Source: Aquimarina megaterium XH134
Lineage (GTDB): Bacteria > Bacteroidota > Bacteroidia > Flavobacteriales > Flavobacteriaceae
Assembly: GCF_000520975.1 (NCBI RefSeq)
Contig: NZ_JACB01000006.1
Location: 186,001-250,000 of the forward strand
Direction of reading: 5' to 3'
DNA length: 64,000 bases
The notes below the pieces were generated by a model. That model did not search any database and was not told the origin of the DNA. It saw only the letters and a program-made list of their open reading frames with translations. A program made the translations under genes and the position numbers. Shown in pieces: positions 41,718 to 50,780 of the stretch. Numbering within the stretch: position 1 is the first letter of the stretch; every line of letters begins with the position of its first letter.

Positions 41718-42878
41718 TTAAAGACGCTCGAGCAAAATACTAACGGCATTACCCCCAAAACCAACAGCATTTACTATTATTTTATTTAACTGCTTGGGAA
41801 ACTTATCATATGTTACATAAGGTACTGGTATAAATTCCTGATGTTTTAACATCAGTACTGCAAGCTCCAGGCTCAAGATCCCGCTAGCCCCAAAGGTATG
41901 CCCAATTTTCCATTTATTTGTTGTTAAAGCAGGCAGTGCATCTTTAAAAACAGTTTTAATCGCATTATATTCTGCCAGATCTCCTTTTACCGTACCAGGT
42001 GCATGTAACACGATCGCATCTATCTCATTTACAGAAGTTTCTCCTAAAGCCATTTTTATAGATTTTTGAAAACAATCTGCTTCTGTAGATATCGATATAT
42101 TATGCTTTAATGGTTCTGTAGCATAGCCAATACCTCCAATTAAAGCTAAAGCATTTTCTTTTATTCCTTTTTCTATACATGCAATAGCAGCACCTTCACC
42201 AAGAAACATAGAATTTCTTTTTTTATTCCAATTCATTGCCTGGCATGGATATGCTGCCTTATCATTAGATGCATATATCTTAAGGGCTTTCATTTGTGCA
42301 ATCGTAAATGGTGTTAATGGGGCTTCGCTTCCGCCTACCAAAAATTGGTCTGCCAAGCCCGATTGTAACCAGGCAATACCATTAAGCATAGCATGTAGCG
42401 CTGTCGAACAGGTAATTGAGTGACTTATTTCTGGCCCGCTGGTTTGTAAATCATGAGCAATCCATGATGAAATATTTCCTAGTGTAGTTGTGGGTGAACT
42501 TAATGTAGACGATTTACCACTTTTTAGAAATTCCTGGTGGTATTTTTCAAAAAGTCCTGTTGCCCCACGAGAAGAACCTATATTAATCCCAAAATTGCGA
42601 TCGTCATTCCATCCAGCATTTTTAACTGCTTGTCTGGCTGCAAAAACACCAAAAAGAACCGAGTCATCCAATGCCTCATAATGAGAACTCTCTGCTCTTA
42701 GTTCTTTTATTTTCTGTTTTACGTTTTGAGAAAGTAATGCAATTGGGGCTTGTTCTCCTTCAAAATCTTTAAAAGAGATACGATGTGATGGATCTTTATA
42801 TGCTTTCCATATATCGTCAGAAGAAACTCCTAATGGAGATATAGAAGAAATTCCTGTTATTGATATTTTCTGTTGCAA
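41718..42878 (-). CDS. 3-oxoacyl-ACP synthase (KAS I/II-like) in the biotin group
   Basis: 386 residues. Catalytic triad Cys-His-His visible: Cys in SHSITCSTALHAMLNGI, His in AIVLHAPGTVKGD and His in WKIGHTFGASGILSLE. It makes C-C bonds on acyl-ACP. Its location between bioA/bioD/bioF and bioB suggests a role in pimelate-type precursor synthesis for biotin, though ordinary fatty-acid elongation is also possible. No bioC or bioH is seen in the window. Confidence 0.88.
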   Translation of the reverse strand: MQQKISITGISSISPLGVSSDDIWKAYKDPSHRISFKDFEGEQAPIALLSQNVKQKIKELRAESSHYEALDDSVLFGVFAARQAVKNAGWNDDRNFGINIGSSRGATGLFEKYHQEFLKSGKSSTLSSPTTTLGNISSWIAHDLQTSGPEISHSITCSTALHAMLNGIAWLQSGLADQFLVGGSEAPLTPFTIAQMKALKIYASNDKAAYPCQAMNWNKKRNSMFLGEGAAIACIEKGIKENALALIGGIGYATEPLKHNISISTEADCFQKSIKMALGETSVNEIDAIVLHAPGTVKGDLAEYNAIKTVFKDALPALTTNKWKIGHTFGASGILSLELAVLMLKHQEFIPVPYVTYDKFPKQLNKIIVNAVGFGGNAVSILLERL

Positions 42879-42994
42879 TTTTCAATTTTTGGCAAATGTA
42901 CAGGTTTGTTCGATCTTGTTCAATAGTTATATCATTTATCATAAGATTTTAGTAACAAAAAACACATTTTAGATACTTATCTTTATAGGATATA

Positions 42995-43456
42995 ATGATA
43001 AAAATTATGGAGGATCATATACAACAAAAAAGCTGGTTTGCCAGAAATTGGGGCTGGGCAGTTCCTGTGGGAGGCTGTCTTACTCTAATTGTTTTGTTTT
43101 TTATTTTTTTAGGCTCTCTGATATTTGGTGTAAGCGAATTAATCACTGAATCTGCTCCTTATCAGGATGCTCTTTTTAAAGTAAATGAAGATGAATATGT
43201 AGTAAGTATCCTGGGAGAACCTATAGAGACTAATGGTATAATGAATGGTAGCCTTTCTTATAAAAATAACACAGGATCTGCAGATATATCAATTCCTATA
43301 AAAGGGCCAAAAGGTGAAGCACAATTATATGTTGTGGGTACTAAACAAAATGACCAATGGACATACAAAGAAATGTATGTAATCATTGATGAAACCGATG
43401 AACAAATTGATTTATTAGGATATCAACAAAATGAATATGACAACGAAAATCCATAG
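42995..43456 (+). CDS. Coa1-like membrane protein
   Basis: 153 residues. One N-terminal membrane helix (about 24-47, GCLTLIVLFFIFLGSLIFGV) and a periplasmic domain with VVSILGEPIETNGIMNGSLS, which matches the cytochrome-c-oxidase-assembly-factor-1 (Coa1) domain family of bacteria. Its bacterial role is not established. It lies opposite to the biotin genes and overlaps the next gene by 26 bases. Confidence 0.8.
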   Translation: MIKIMEDHIQQKSWFARNWGWAVPVGGCLTLIVLFFIFLGSLIFGVSELITESAPYQDALFKVNEDEYVVSILGEPIETNGIMNGSLSYKNNTGSADISIPIKGPKGEAQLYVVGTKQNDQWTYKEMYVIIDETDEQIDLLGYQQNEYDNENP

Positions 43457-44447
43457 TAATTTAGTAGTATTCGGAGTACCAGTACTCCTTATTTTGTTAG
43501 TGGTTTTGATCACCAAATCACAAATTTTTGCTTCAAATACCGATGCATTATCAATTGGTATCACTCTTGATCTACTTTTTACGATACCCATTGTTTATTT
43601 TATATTAATCAAAAAGAAAAATATTCCTAAAACCACTATCGTTCCTTTTTTTATTCTAGGAATGGTTATCGCTTCTTATATTATTCCACAAGAACATCAG
43701 TCTACACTAAATTGGGTAAAAAACTGGATTTTTCCTTTTGTAGAGCTGGGTGTAGGTGTTTTTGTATTTTATAAAGTTCGCCAAACCATAAAACGATATA
43801 AGGTAAATGCAAAACAAGAACTAGATTATTTCTCTGCATTAAAGGAAACTTGTGGTGAAATTGCGCCTGGTAAAATTGCAATATTTCTTGCTATGGAGCT
43901 TGCAGTATTCTATTATGGATTCGTATCCTGGAAAAAGAGAATCCTAGCAGAAAATGAATTTACTTATCATAAAAATAGCGGAACCATTTCTTTATTAGCT
44001 GCACTTATCGTAATCATTGGTGTTGAAACCTATGTACTACATGTTCTTTTATTAAAATGGAGTGTAATTGCAGCCTGGATTGCAAGTGTATTAAGTGTAT
44101 ACTCTAGTATCCAGATCTTTGGTTTTCTAAAATCTATTATTAAAAGGCCCGTCACCATAGAAGGTAATATTTTACATCTACGTTATGGTATCCTTAGTGA
44201 AACTACAATAAACATTAACGACATTGCATCTATCGAAATTACAAACAAAGAAATCGAATTCGATACTAAGACTATAAAATTATCTCCACTTGGTGAATTA
44301 GAAAGTCATAATATGCTAATCACCTTGAAAAAAGAAAATATGTTTTCTGGACTTTATGGAATGAAAAAAATGTATAAAACGATAGCATTTTTTATTGATG
44401 ATAAAGAGAGGTTTATATCTTCTATAGAAGACAGGTTAAAGGATTAA
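43431..44447 (+). CDS. polytopic membrane protein of unknown function
   Basis: 338 residues. About seven hydrophobic helices in residues 10-240, then a soluble end of about 95 residues with PH-like strand pattern (LRYGILSETTININDIASIE). Not recognised beyond that. It overlaps the Coa1-like gene by 26 bases (start at 43431 or 43437), so they form one operon. Converges with bioA (3' ends overlap by 4 bases). Confidence 0.75.
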   Translation: MNMTTKIHSNLVVFGVPVLLILLVVLITKSQIFASNTDALSIGITLDLLFTIPIVYFILIKKKNIPKTTIVPFFILGMVIASYIIPQEHQSTLNWVKNWIFPFVELGVGVFVFYKVRQTIKRYKVNAKQELDYFSALKETCGEIAPGKIAIFLAMELAVFYYGFVSWKKRILAENEFTYHKNSGTISLLAALIVIIGVETYVLHVLLLKWSVIAAWIASVLSVYSSIQIFGFLKSIIKRPVTIEGNILHLRYGILSETTININDIASIEITNKEIEFDTKTIKLSPLGELESHNMLITLKKENMFSGLYGMKKMYKTIAFFIDDKERFISSIEDRLKD

Positions 44448-45709
44448 ACATTTTCTAATAACTCGACAATAGTATCATACACTTTCTGTAACTGTTCCTG
44501 AGTAATTACATACGGAGGGAGAACATAAACTGTGCTTCCCAGTGGTCTTAATGCTACACCATTTTTCATGAAATGGTCAAATATTTCATAGCGTTTTTTA
44601 CCATAACGGTCCATTTCGATATCCAAATCCAGGGCATAAATTACTCCTGTTTGCCTGGTTCTTTTAATTTTAGGATGGTTTTTGATTTTAGCATCAAAAT
44701 CCTTATGAGACATTGTTATTCTGTTTATACTATTTTGGATTTCTTCACTTTGTAAAAGCTCTATTGCCGCAAGGGCTACTGAGCAGGCTATAGGATTGGC
44801 AGAATAGGTATGCGCATGAAAAAAGGCTTTACCAATCGAATCATCGAGAAAAGCATCATAGATTTCCTGAGTACAGCTTGTTACTGCCATAGGAACGAAA
44901 CCTGCTGTTAAAGATTTAGACATTGAAATAATATCTGGTTTGGTTTCTATATGATCAGAAGCAAATGTTTTTCCGGTTTTTCCGAAACCTGTCATTACCT
45001 CATCTGCAATGGTAATAATAGTATTGTCTTTACAGATAGCAAGAATTTGATCCAGATATCTCGCTTCGAACATATGCATTGCATTGGCTCCCTGTACCAG
45101 TGGCTCATATATAAAAGCAGCTACTTCATGAGTTGCAATACATTCTTGTAATTCTTTTATAACACTATCAATATTTTCAAAATTTGGAGTAGGAATACGT
45201 TTAACATTTATAAAAAAATCTTCAAAAGGACCATTATAAACCGATAATCCCGAGGCAGACATTGCCCCAAAAGTATCCCCATGAAAACCATCTTCAAAAG
45301 CGATAATTGTATTTCTTTTTTCACCTCTATTAAAATGGTATTGTAGTGCCATTTTAATTCCTACTTCATTGGCTGTAGAACCATTATCAGAAAAGAATAT
45401 CTTTTCTTGATTATCTGGTAATATTTTGATTAATTCTTCAGATAATTTTATAGCGGGCTCATGTGTAAAACCAGCAAATACAATCTGATCCAGCTGCTGC
45501 ATCTGATATTGTACTTTTTCTAAAATATAATCATTACAATGACCATACATAGCAGTATACCAGGATGCAATCCCATCAATATATATATTCTCATCTTCAT
45601 CATAAAGCAAAGCTCCTTTTGCTTTTATAATTGGTAATGCTTCGGGATGTATTTTATGCTGGGTGAGCGGATGCCAAAGATGTTTTTTATCTCTTTCTTT
45701 TAAAGTCAT
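44444..45709 (-). CDS. bioA: adenosylmethionine--8-amino-7-oxononanoate aminotransferase
   Basis: 421 residues, class III PLP aminotransferase. It starts with LKERDKKHLWHPLTQHK; the PLP lysine is in ISMSKSLTAGFVPM; IADEVMTGFGKTG and ANPIACSVALAAI are further family blocks. It converts KAPA to DAPA with SAM as amino donor. Stop overlaps the convergent 43431-44447 gene by four bases. Confidence 0.96.
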   Translation of the reverse strand: MTLKERDKKHLWHPLTQHKIHPEALPIIKAKGALLYDEDENIYIDGIASWYTAMYGHCNDYILEKVQYQMQQLDQIVFAGFTHEPAIKLSEELIKILPDNQEKIFFSDNGSTANEVGIKMALQYHFNRGEKRNTIIAFEDGFHGDTFGAMSASGLSVYNGPFEDFFINVKRIPTPNFENIDSVIKELQECIATHEVAAFIYEPLVQGANAMHMFEARYLDQILAICKDNTIITIADEVMTGFGKTGKTFASDHIETKPDIISMSKSLTAGFVPMAVTSCTQEIYDAFLDDSIGKAFFHAHTYSANPIACSVALAAIELLQSEEIQNSINRITMSHKDFDAKIKNHPKIKRTRQTGVIYALDLDIEMDRYGKKRYEIFDHFMKNGVALRPLGSTVYVLPPYVITQEQLQKVYDTIVELLENV

Positions 45710-45716
45710 ACAAGTG

Positions 45717-45734
45717 TCGCTTCCGCGAAAGCGA
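45717..45734. repeat. near-perfect 18-bp palindrome in the biotin operon
   Basis: TCGCTTCCGCGAAAGCGA, one mismatch from a perfect palindrome, between the bioD stop and the bioA start. It probably forms an RNA hairpin in the transcript; similar TCGCTTTCGCGAAAGCGA sequences are common dispersed repeats in flavobacteria (from memory). Confidence 0.5.
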
Positions 45735-45751
45735 AGATTTTTTAGTGAATA

Positions 45752-46372
45752 TTAAAGTGATTTTAATTGATCTCTAAACAGTTCTGCATATTCTGAAACT
45801 ACCATTTTATCAAAATAAGGTTCATTGTCAATTCTTCCTATAACTGGGACTCCTGTCATTTTTTTTATGATACTTTCAGTAGTTTTATGTGCTGCCCCAT
45901 TAAAAATAATAGATACGTTATATCCTTTTTCTTTTAAAATCTGGATGGTCATTAAGGTATGATTAATACTCCCCAAATAATGCCTTGAAACTACGATAAC
46001 ATGGTAATCAGACTGTATTAGATCCAGGATCGTATTGTTATTATTTAATGGCACCAATAATCCTCCGGCACCTTCAATAATCAAATCATTATTGGTTTTG
46101 GGAAGTGTTATTTTATCGATTTCAATAGAAATCTGATCAATTTCTGCTGCAGCATGCGGACTCATCGGCGTTTTTAAGGCATAGCTATTGCTATGAAACT
46201 TAGATTTCGAATTAGACACCAATTCTTGTACTTTATCGGTATCCGAATATTCTAAATCTCCTGCCTGTATTGGTTTAAAGTAATCTGCCTGCAACGACTC
46301 GACCACAATTGCAGAAGCTATCGTTTTACCTACTTCTGTGCCTATTCCTGTAACGAATATTTTTTTATTCAT
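45752..46372 (-). CDS. bioD: dethiobiotin synthetase
   Basis: 206 residues. P-loop FVTGIGTEVGKTIASAIVVE, IEGAGGLLVPLNNN (lid region) and NTLDLIQ-like segments. It forms the ureido ring of dethiobiotin from DAPA and CO2 with ATP. It lies between the DUF2007 gene (2 bases away) and bioA. Confidence 0.95.
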   Translation of the reverse strand: MNKKIFVTGIGTEVGKTIASAIVVESLQADYFKPIQAGDLEYSDTDKVQELVSNSKSKFHSNSYALKTPMSPHAAAEIDQISIEIDKITLPKTNNDLIIEGAGGLLVPLNNNNTILDLIQSDYHVIVVSRHYLGSINHTLMTIQILKEKGYNVSIIFNGAAHKTTESIIKKMTGVPVIGRIDNEPYFDKMVVSEYAELFRDQLKSL

Positions 46373-46374
46373 TT

Positions 46375-46770
46375 TTAGTCAAATTTGTGATTACATTCTT
46401 CACATCTATATTTCGTTTTTTGATTAATTGGTAATAGAAGCAAAAGAAAAAGAACCAAACTTTTAAAACTGTCAATCGTCGAATCCAGAACTATTTTTTC
46501 TCCATTACATTTTGGGCAAGAAATAGATTCTCCTTGATCATCTATAGCATATTTTTGTATACTTTCTATAATCTGAAGTGCTTTCTGTTCGTCTTCTGCT
46601 TTTACTCTCAATTTAACACCTCCAATAGCATTACTAACCAAAGGATCGGTATCGATCGTATGCATATCCATAGTAAAAACCTGGATTCCTTCTGATTCTA
46701 TTCTCCCTTTGATGATCAAAGCTTCTGCCGAATATTGAAAAACAGCAACCGTTTTAAATGTTTCGCTCAT
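46375..46770 (-). CDS. DUF2007 protein with C-terminal zinc ribbon and membrane helix
   Basis: 131 residues. The N-terminal DUF2007 domain (about 6-66: FQYSAEALIIKGRIESEGIQ and GGVKLRVKAED) is followed by one Cys pair (SCPKCNGEK, CxxC), a membrane stretch (SLVLFLLLLLPINQ) and a second CxxC (YRCEECNHKF), together a zinc ribbon split around the helix. Function unknown. It overlaps bioF by four bases and is in the biotin operon, but need not take part in biotin synthesis. Confidence 0.8.
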   Translation of the reverse strand: MSETFKTVAVFQYSAEALIIKGRIESEGIQVFTMDMHTIDTDPLVSNAIGGVKLRVKAEDEQKALQIIESIQKYAIDDQGESISCPKCNGEKIVLDSTIDSFKSLVLFLLLLLPINQKTKYRCEECNHKFD

Positions 46771-47912
46771 ATGCGTACAAAAGTAGCAAGTAGTTCCAAG
46801 ACTTCCGAGATTTCTTCTTTAGAATTATAAGAATGTAAACAAAAGCGCAATCGTTCTTTACCTTGTGGCACAGTAGGTGACAAAATTGGCTTGACATCAA
46901 ATCCTTTTTCCTGGATTTGGTTTGCAATTTTTTTTACATTTTCATTACCCGAAATAATACAGCAATGTATTGCAGAATTACTTTTAATAAATCTTGATGT
47001 TAGATGTTTGGATTCAAGCTCTTGGGTAAAAAAAGTAATATTTTCAATAAGTTTTTCAATTTCAGGTGTACATTTAAGTTCTTCATACGCCATTTTGATG
47101 GTTGCAATAGAGTGTGGTGGTAATCCGGTAGTATATATAAAACTTCTACAAAAATTTACTAAGTATGTCTTTAGATCCTTTGACCCTAAAATCACTGCGC
47201 CATGACAACCTAAAGCCTTACCAAAGGTATTGATCCTTGCAAAAACCCGGTCTTCTAGCCCTAATTTCTGAAGTAGCCCTACGCCATAATCACCAAACGC
47301 ACCAGTTGCATGTGCCTCATCTACAATAAGGTGGCAATTGTATTTCTGACAAAATGCTATTAAAGATTTTAAGTCTGCACAATCTCCATCCATTGAAAAA
47401 ACCGACTCTGTAACGATATATATTTCCTGATCACTGCTCGCATTTCGATTTCGTTCAACCTGAAACTTTAGATTTTCTATATCATTATGCTTAAATTTAT
47501 AAGACTTGGCATTACTCATATGCATCCCGTCTCTAATGGAGGCGTGAATTAGTTCATCATAAAAAATAACATCTCCTCGTTGCGGTACTGCAGAAAAAAA
47601 ACCAAGATTAGCGTCATACCCAGAGTTAAAAATTAAAGCCTCTTGAGCATTATGAAAATCTGCAAGCATTTTTTCTGTTTCTACGTATAATTTATGATTT
47701 CCGGAAAGTAAACGAGAACCCGTCGCTCCATTTTTTTGCCTTATTTTTTTAACCAGTAATCGATGTGCTCCTTCAAAAATAGTTTTTGAAGACGCAAATC
47801 CCAGGTAATCATTAGACGAGAAATCGATCAACCCATTAGAATCGGTTAATAGCCGAAGAGAGTTGTTTTTGATACGATTATCTAGTTTTTGCTTTAGTTT
47901 TCTGGAAATCAT
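46767..47912 (-). CDS. bioF: 8-amino-7-oxononanoate synthase
   Basis: 381 residues, alpha-oxoamine synthase family. FSSNDYLGFASSK, GATGSRLLSGNH, LIVDEAHATGAFGDYGVG and the PLP lysine in INTFGKALGCHGAVILG are visible. It condenses a pimeloyl thioester with alanine. First gene of the biotin operon bioF-DUF2007-bioD-bioA; it diverges from the DUF2975 operon. Confidence 0.95.
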   Translation of the reverse strand: MISRKLKQKLDNRIKNNSLRLLTDSNGLIDFSSNDYLGFASSKTIFEGAHRLLVKKIRQKNGATGSRLLSGNHKLYVETEKMLADFHNAQEALIFNSGYDANLGFFSAVPQRGDVIFYDELIHASIRDGMHMSNAKSYKFKHNDIENLKFQVERNRNASSDQEIYIVTESVFSMDGDCADLKSLIAFCQKYNCHLIVDEAHATGAFGDYGVGLLQKLGLEDRVFARINTFGKALGCHGAVILGSKDLKTYLVNFCRSFIYTTGLPPHSIATIKMAYEELKCTPEIEKLIENITFFTQELESKHLTSRFIKSNSAIHCCIISGNENVKKIANQIQEKGFDVKPILSPTVPQGKERLRFCLHSYNSKEEISEVLELLATFVRI

Positions 47913-47976
47913 GTTTCAAAGATACCACGAGGTTTTAGAAACCAAAAATTAAAAAATAGGTTTTTTTAATAAAAAA

Positions 47977-48024
47977 TTATCGTTTATCAATAATTTCAAT
48001 ATATTTGTTATCGTTTAACGATAA
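47977..48024 (+). promoter_or_regulatory. tandem operators and promoter of the DUF2975-HTH operon
   Basis: TTATCGTTTATCAATAA (47977-47993) and the perfect palindrome TTATCGTTTAACGATAA (48008-48024) are 31 bp apart, three helical turns. The -7 element TATATTTG (48000-48007) lies between them. Autorepression by the HTH product of the operon is a natural reading. Confidence 0.7.
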
Positions 48025-48029
48025 TAAAA

Positions 48030-48551
48030 ATGGAAACAAAACAAGTTTTAAATGCAATGAAAATAATATCCTGGGTTATATTCATTGGTTTATGTATTAA
48101 GTTGGGAGCAATACTTATTTCGAGTACAATAAGTCTTTTTGTAAATGAAGAAGCTGCAGAAAATTTATATTTAGGTTTAGATTTATCAAACCTTTATAGC
48201 TTTTCTATTCAGTATTATATCATGCTTCTATCACTAATTATTTCTATACTGGCCTTTAAGGTTTATATGTTTTATTTAGTAATTAAAATTTTTTCAAAGA
48301 TTGATTTTGATAAACCATTTACTCCTGCTGTAGCACATCTAATTTCCAGTATTAGTTACGTTTCATTGTGGATAGGTTTATTAGCCTATTTTGCAACCAG
48401 ATATAGTAAAAGGTTATTAAAAAAAGGGGTGGTTTTTGAATACGATTTTGGAAGCTCAGAATTCCTTTTTATGGCAGGAATTATATTCATCATTGCATTG
48501 ATTTTCAAACGAGGAATTGAAATTCAGTCAGAAAACGAATTAACAATATAA
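48030..48551 (+). CDS. DUF2975 membrane protein, first
   Basis: 173 residues with four transmembrane helices (about 9-31, 55-88, 108-128, 146-163). The short C-terminal signature RGIEIQSENELTI matches the ending of the next protein and is typical for DUF2975. Function unknown; the family is usually beside a small YozG-type HTH gene, as here. Promoter with two operators just upstream. Confidence 0.87.
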   Translation: METKQVLNAMKIISWVIFIGLCIKLGAILISSTISLFVNEEAAENLYLGLDLSNLYSFSIQYYIMLLSLIISILAFKVYMFYLVIKIFSKIDFDKPFTPAVAHLISSISYVSLWIGLLAYFATRYSKRLLKKGVVFEYDFGSSEFLFMAGIIFIIALIFKRGIEIQSENELTI

Positions 48552-48553
48552 TT

Positions 48554-49066
48554 ATGAAAATGTTCGGAAAAAAATCAGTATCAACCCTATTATTTTATAT
48601 CGCCAAAGCGACTGCCATCGGATACGGGATTTTTCTATTATTTATCGTATTTGCTATAGTAACTAATTCTTTTCTAAGTATCTCTGATCATAATTTTCAG
48701 ATTAAAATTCCTTTTACCAACTCGGTAATAAAGGGAGCATACGAAATCAATACATTTTTGTCGATTATTATGTTTTTCTTGTTTTATGTATCATTTTTCT
48801 ATGTCTTATCACTTGTTTTTAAAACTTTTAAAGCAGAAATCCTATTTTCAAAAAATGCAATACAGCATTTGACTTATTTTACAATTATAAATTTATTCTT
48901 TCCCATATTATATGGTAGTATTCGGTTACTTATTTTTCAAGGTGGAAATTTTAATGACTTTTATGCAGTCTTTTTACACATCATATTAGGTATTTTTGCT
49001 CTTTTTATTGCAACTATATTTAAACAAGGGGTTCAATTGCAGGAAGAAAACGAACTAACAATATAA
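48554..49066 (+). CDS. DUF2975 membrane protein, second
   Basis: 170 residues, four transmembrane helices and the C-terminal motif QGVQLQEENELTI, paralogous to its neighbour. The gap to the first gene is two bases, and two bases to the HTH gene, so the three are one operon. Function unknown. Confidence 0.87.
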   Translation: MKMFGKKSVSTLLFYIAKATAIGYGIFLLFIVFAIVTNSFLSISDHNFQIKIPFTNSVIKGAYEINTFLSIIMFFLFYVSFFYVLSLVFKTFKAEILFSKNAIQHLTYFTIINLFFPILYGSIRLLIFQGGNFNDFYAVFLHIILGIFALFIATIFKQGVQLQEENELTI

Positions 49067-49068
49067 CT

Positions 49069-49275
49069 ATGCCAATACTTGTAAATCTTGATGTGATGCT
49101 TGTTAAGCGAAAAATGAAGAGTAAAGAATTGGCAGAAAAAATTGGCATTACCACTGCTAATCTCTCGATACTTAAATCCGGAAAAGCGAAAGCTATACGT
49201 TTTTCGACACTAGAAGCCATTTGTAAGGTTTTGGATTGTCAGCCATCTGATATTTTAGAATACACAGAAGAATAA
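49069..49275 (+). CDS. small Cro/C1-type HTH regulator (YozG-like)
   Basis: 68 residues, a single HTH domain: MLVKRKMKSKELAEKIGITT then ANLSILKSGKAKAIRFSTLE, ending DILEYTEE. The positions of the recognition helix match the Cro/CI family. It probably represses its own operon through the palindromes at 47977-48024 (inference). It may report on the two membrane partners. Confidence 0.92.
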   Translation: MPILVNLDVMLVKRKMKSKELAEKIGITTANLSILKSGKAKAIRFSTLEAICKVLDCQPSDILEYTEE

Positions 49276-49384
49276 ATTTATATCTAGAATTAAGTAATCT
49301 CAATTTTCTAAACCACTCATTATAGACAATGATCATATGTCATTGCCTAAGAAAACTATTGTCTAATCTTAACTCGAAACAAAA

Positions 49385-50698
49385 ATGAAAAAGATTAAAA
49401 AATGGAAATTATTCCTACTTTATCCACTACTAGGAATACTTACTTTAATTCTCATAATTATAGTTTACAAACTAGATCAGAGTACAGTTATATTAACCAA
49501 GAATGGCATTTATAAAACACTTCAGGTACCAGTAAAGTCAAAATTCATCGAGTTTAATGCTAATTTGGCTGGTGCTGCAGACGGCCCAACATTTGATAAT
49601 GATTTTATTGAAGGCCCAATTGTTACCTATCAAAAAGACAATACCATATCTGTAGATTGGTACCAAAACGATGAAACACATCACAAAACATATGATTCTT
49701 CTATTAAAAATTTCACTATTGACACTAAAAATCAAATTCTAAATTTCTCTCTACCAGAAATTAAAATACCCGTTACAGAAATTACCACTACTCCTGATAA
49801 GGTTGTCTTTATTAGTGACATTCATGGAGATTATGAATATATGGATACTCTTTTAAAAAACCTTAAGGTTATTGATTCTCTTGGTAATTGGTGTTTTGGA
49901 GAAAACTATTTGGTTATTGCAGGCGATATGGTTGATCGTGGAACTAAAGTAAGTACAGTACTCTGGAAAACAGTTCGGCTTTCGGAACAGGCAGAATTAG
50001 CTGGAGGAATGGTTCATTATCTACTCGGAAATCATGAACAGTATATTCTAAGAGGTAATTTCAGTCGAGTAAACCCTGCTAATTTGTTTGCCATTCAGCA
50101 GATGATGTCTTTTAAAGATGCTTTTTCTAATAAAACATATTTAGGACAATGGTTAAGAACACGACCTATACTACTAAAAATCGGAACCACTCTAATTACT
50201 CATGGAGGAATTAGTCCCGAAACTGCAGCAAAAAAATATACTATAAAACAAATAAATCAAGCTATTTGGGATTATTGGGATAACAAACCTATTGATGAAA
50301 ATCTTAAGGAAATTATATTAGGAAAAACAGGAGTAACTCAATATAGAGGCTACATAAGACAAAATGATAAAATTAAAAAATCTTCAAAAAAAGAAGTAGA
50401 GGAGATCCTTAAAACTTATAATGTATCTCATATCATTGTCGGGCATACTAATGTACCTACTATTAAACCTCTTTATGATGAGACTATATACGACATTAAT
50501 GCCATTGAAACATCTCCGCAGGCATTAGTATTTGAAAACGGAATCCCGAAAATCGTGAATACCCGAATTATAAAAGAAGAAAAAGCACCACAAGTATATT
50601 CAAGGGATTTTTCTTTTTTCAAAGCAAATGATTTGAAGATGGTAGCATTAACAATCAGAAATATTGTTAAACTTTCTAGTATAAGCCATCCTTATTAA
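49385..50698 (+). CDS. calcineurin-like metallophosphatase
   Basis: 437 residues, membrane-anchored by an N-terminal helix (about 8-27). All metal-binding motifs of the metallophosphoesterase fold are present: VFISDIHGDYEYMD, VIAGDMVDRGT, LLGNHEQYIL, LITHGGISPE and IIVGHTNVPTI. The arrangement is that of Shewanella-like (SLP) protein phosphatases. Periplasmic phosphatase activity is likely; substrate unknown. No operon partner seen. Confidence 0.9.
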   Translation: MKKIKKWKLFLLYPLLGILTLILIIIVYKLDQSTVILTKNGIYKTLQVPVKSKFIEFNANLAGAADGPTFDNDFIEGPIVTYQKDNTISVDWYQNDETHHKTYDSSIKNFTIDTKNQILNFSLPEIKIPVTEITTTPDKVVFISDIHGDYEYMDTLLKNLKVIDSLGNWCFGENYLVIAGDMVDRGTKVSTVLWKTVRLSEQAELAGGMVHYLLGNHEQYILRGNFSRVNPANLFAIQQMMSFKDAFSNKTYLGQWLRTRPILLKIGTTLITHGGISPETAAKKYTIKQINQAIWDYWDNKPIDENLKEIILGKTGVTQYRGYIRQNDKIKKSSKKEVEEILKTYNVSHIIVGHTNVPTIKPLYDETIYDINAIETSPQALVFENGIPKIVNTRIIKEEKAPQVYSRDFSFFKANDLKMVALTIRNIVKLSSISHPY

Positions 50699-50730
50699 AA
50701 AGTTATCTGAAAAGAATTATAATTAATACC

Positions 50731-50738
50731 TATATTTG
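50731..50738 (+). promoter_or_regulatory. -7 element of the M61 peptidase gene
   Basis: TATATTTG, 43 bases before the start codon. No -33 match stands at the right distance. A TTG start within this motif would be an artefact. Confidence 0.55.
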
Positions 50739-50780
50739 AGTTTCATCATCATTTCACACATAAATCATAAGCCAATCATA

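Noticed and set aside
50736-50780. An upstream TTG start for the M61 peptidase
   Set aside because: The codon is part of the -7 element TATATTTG, and the signal peptide begins at the ATG at 50781.
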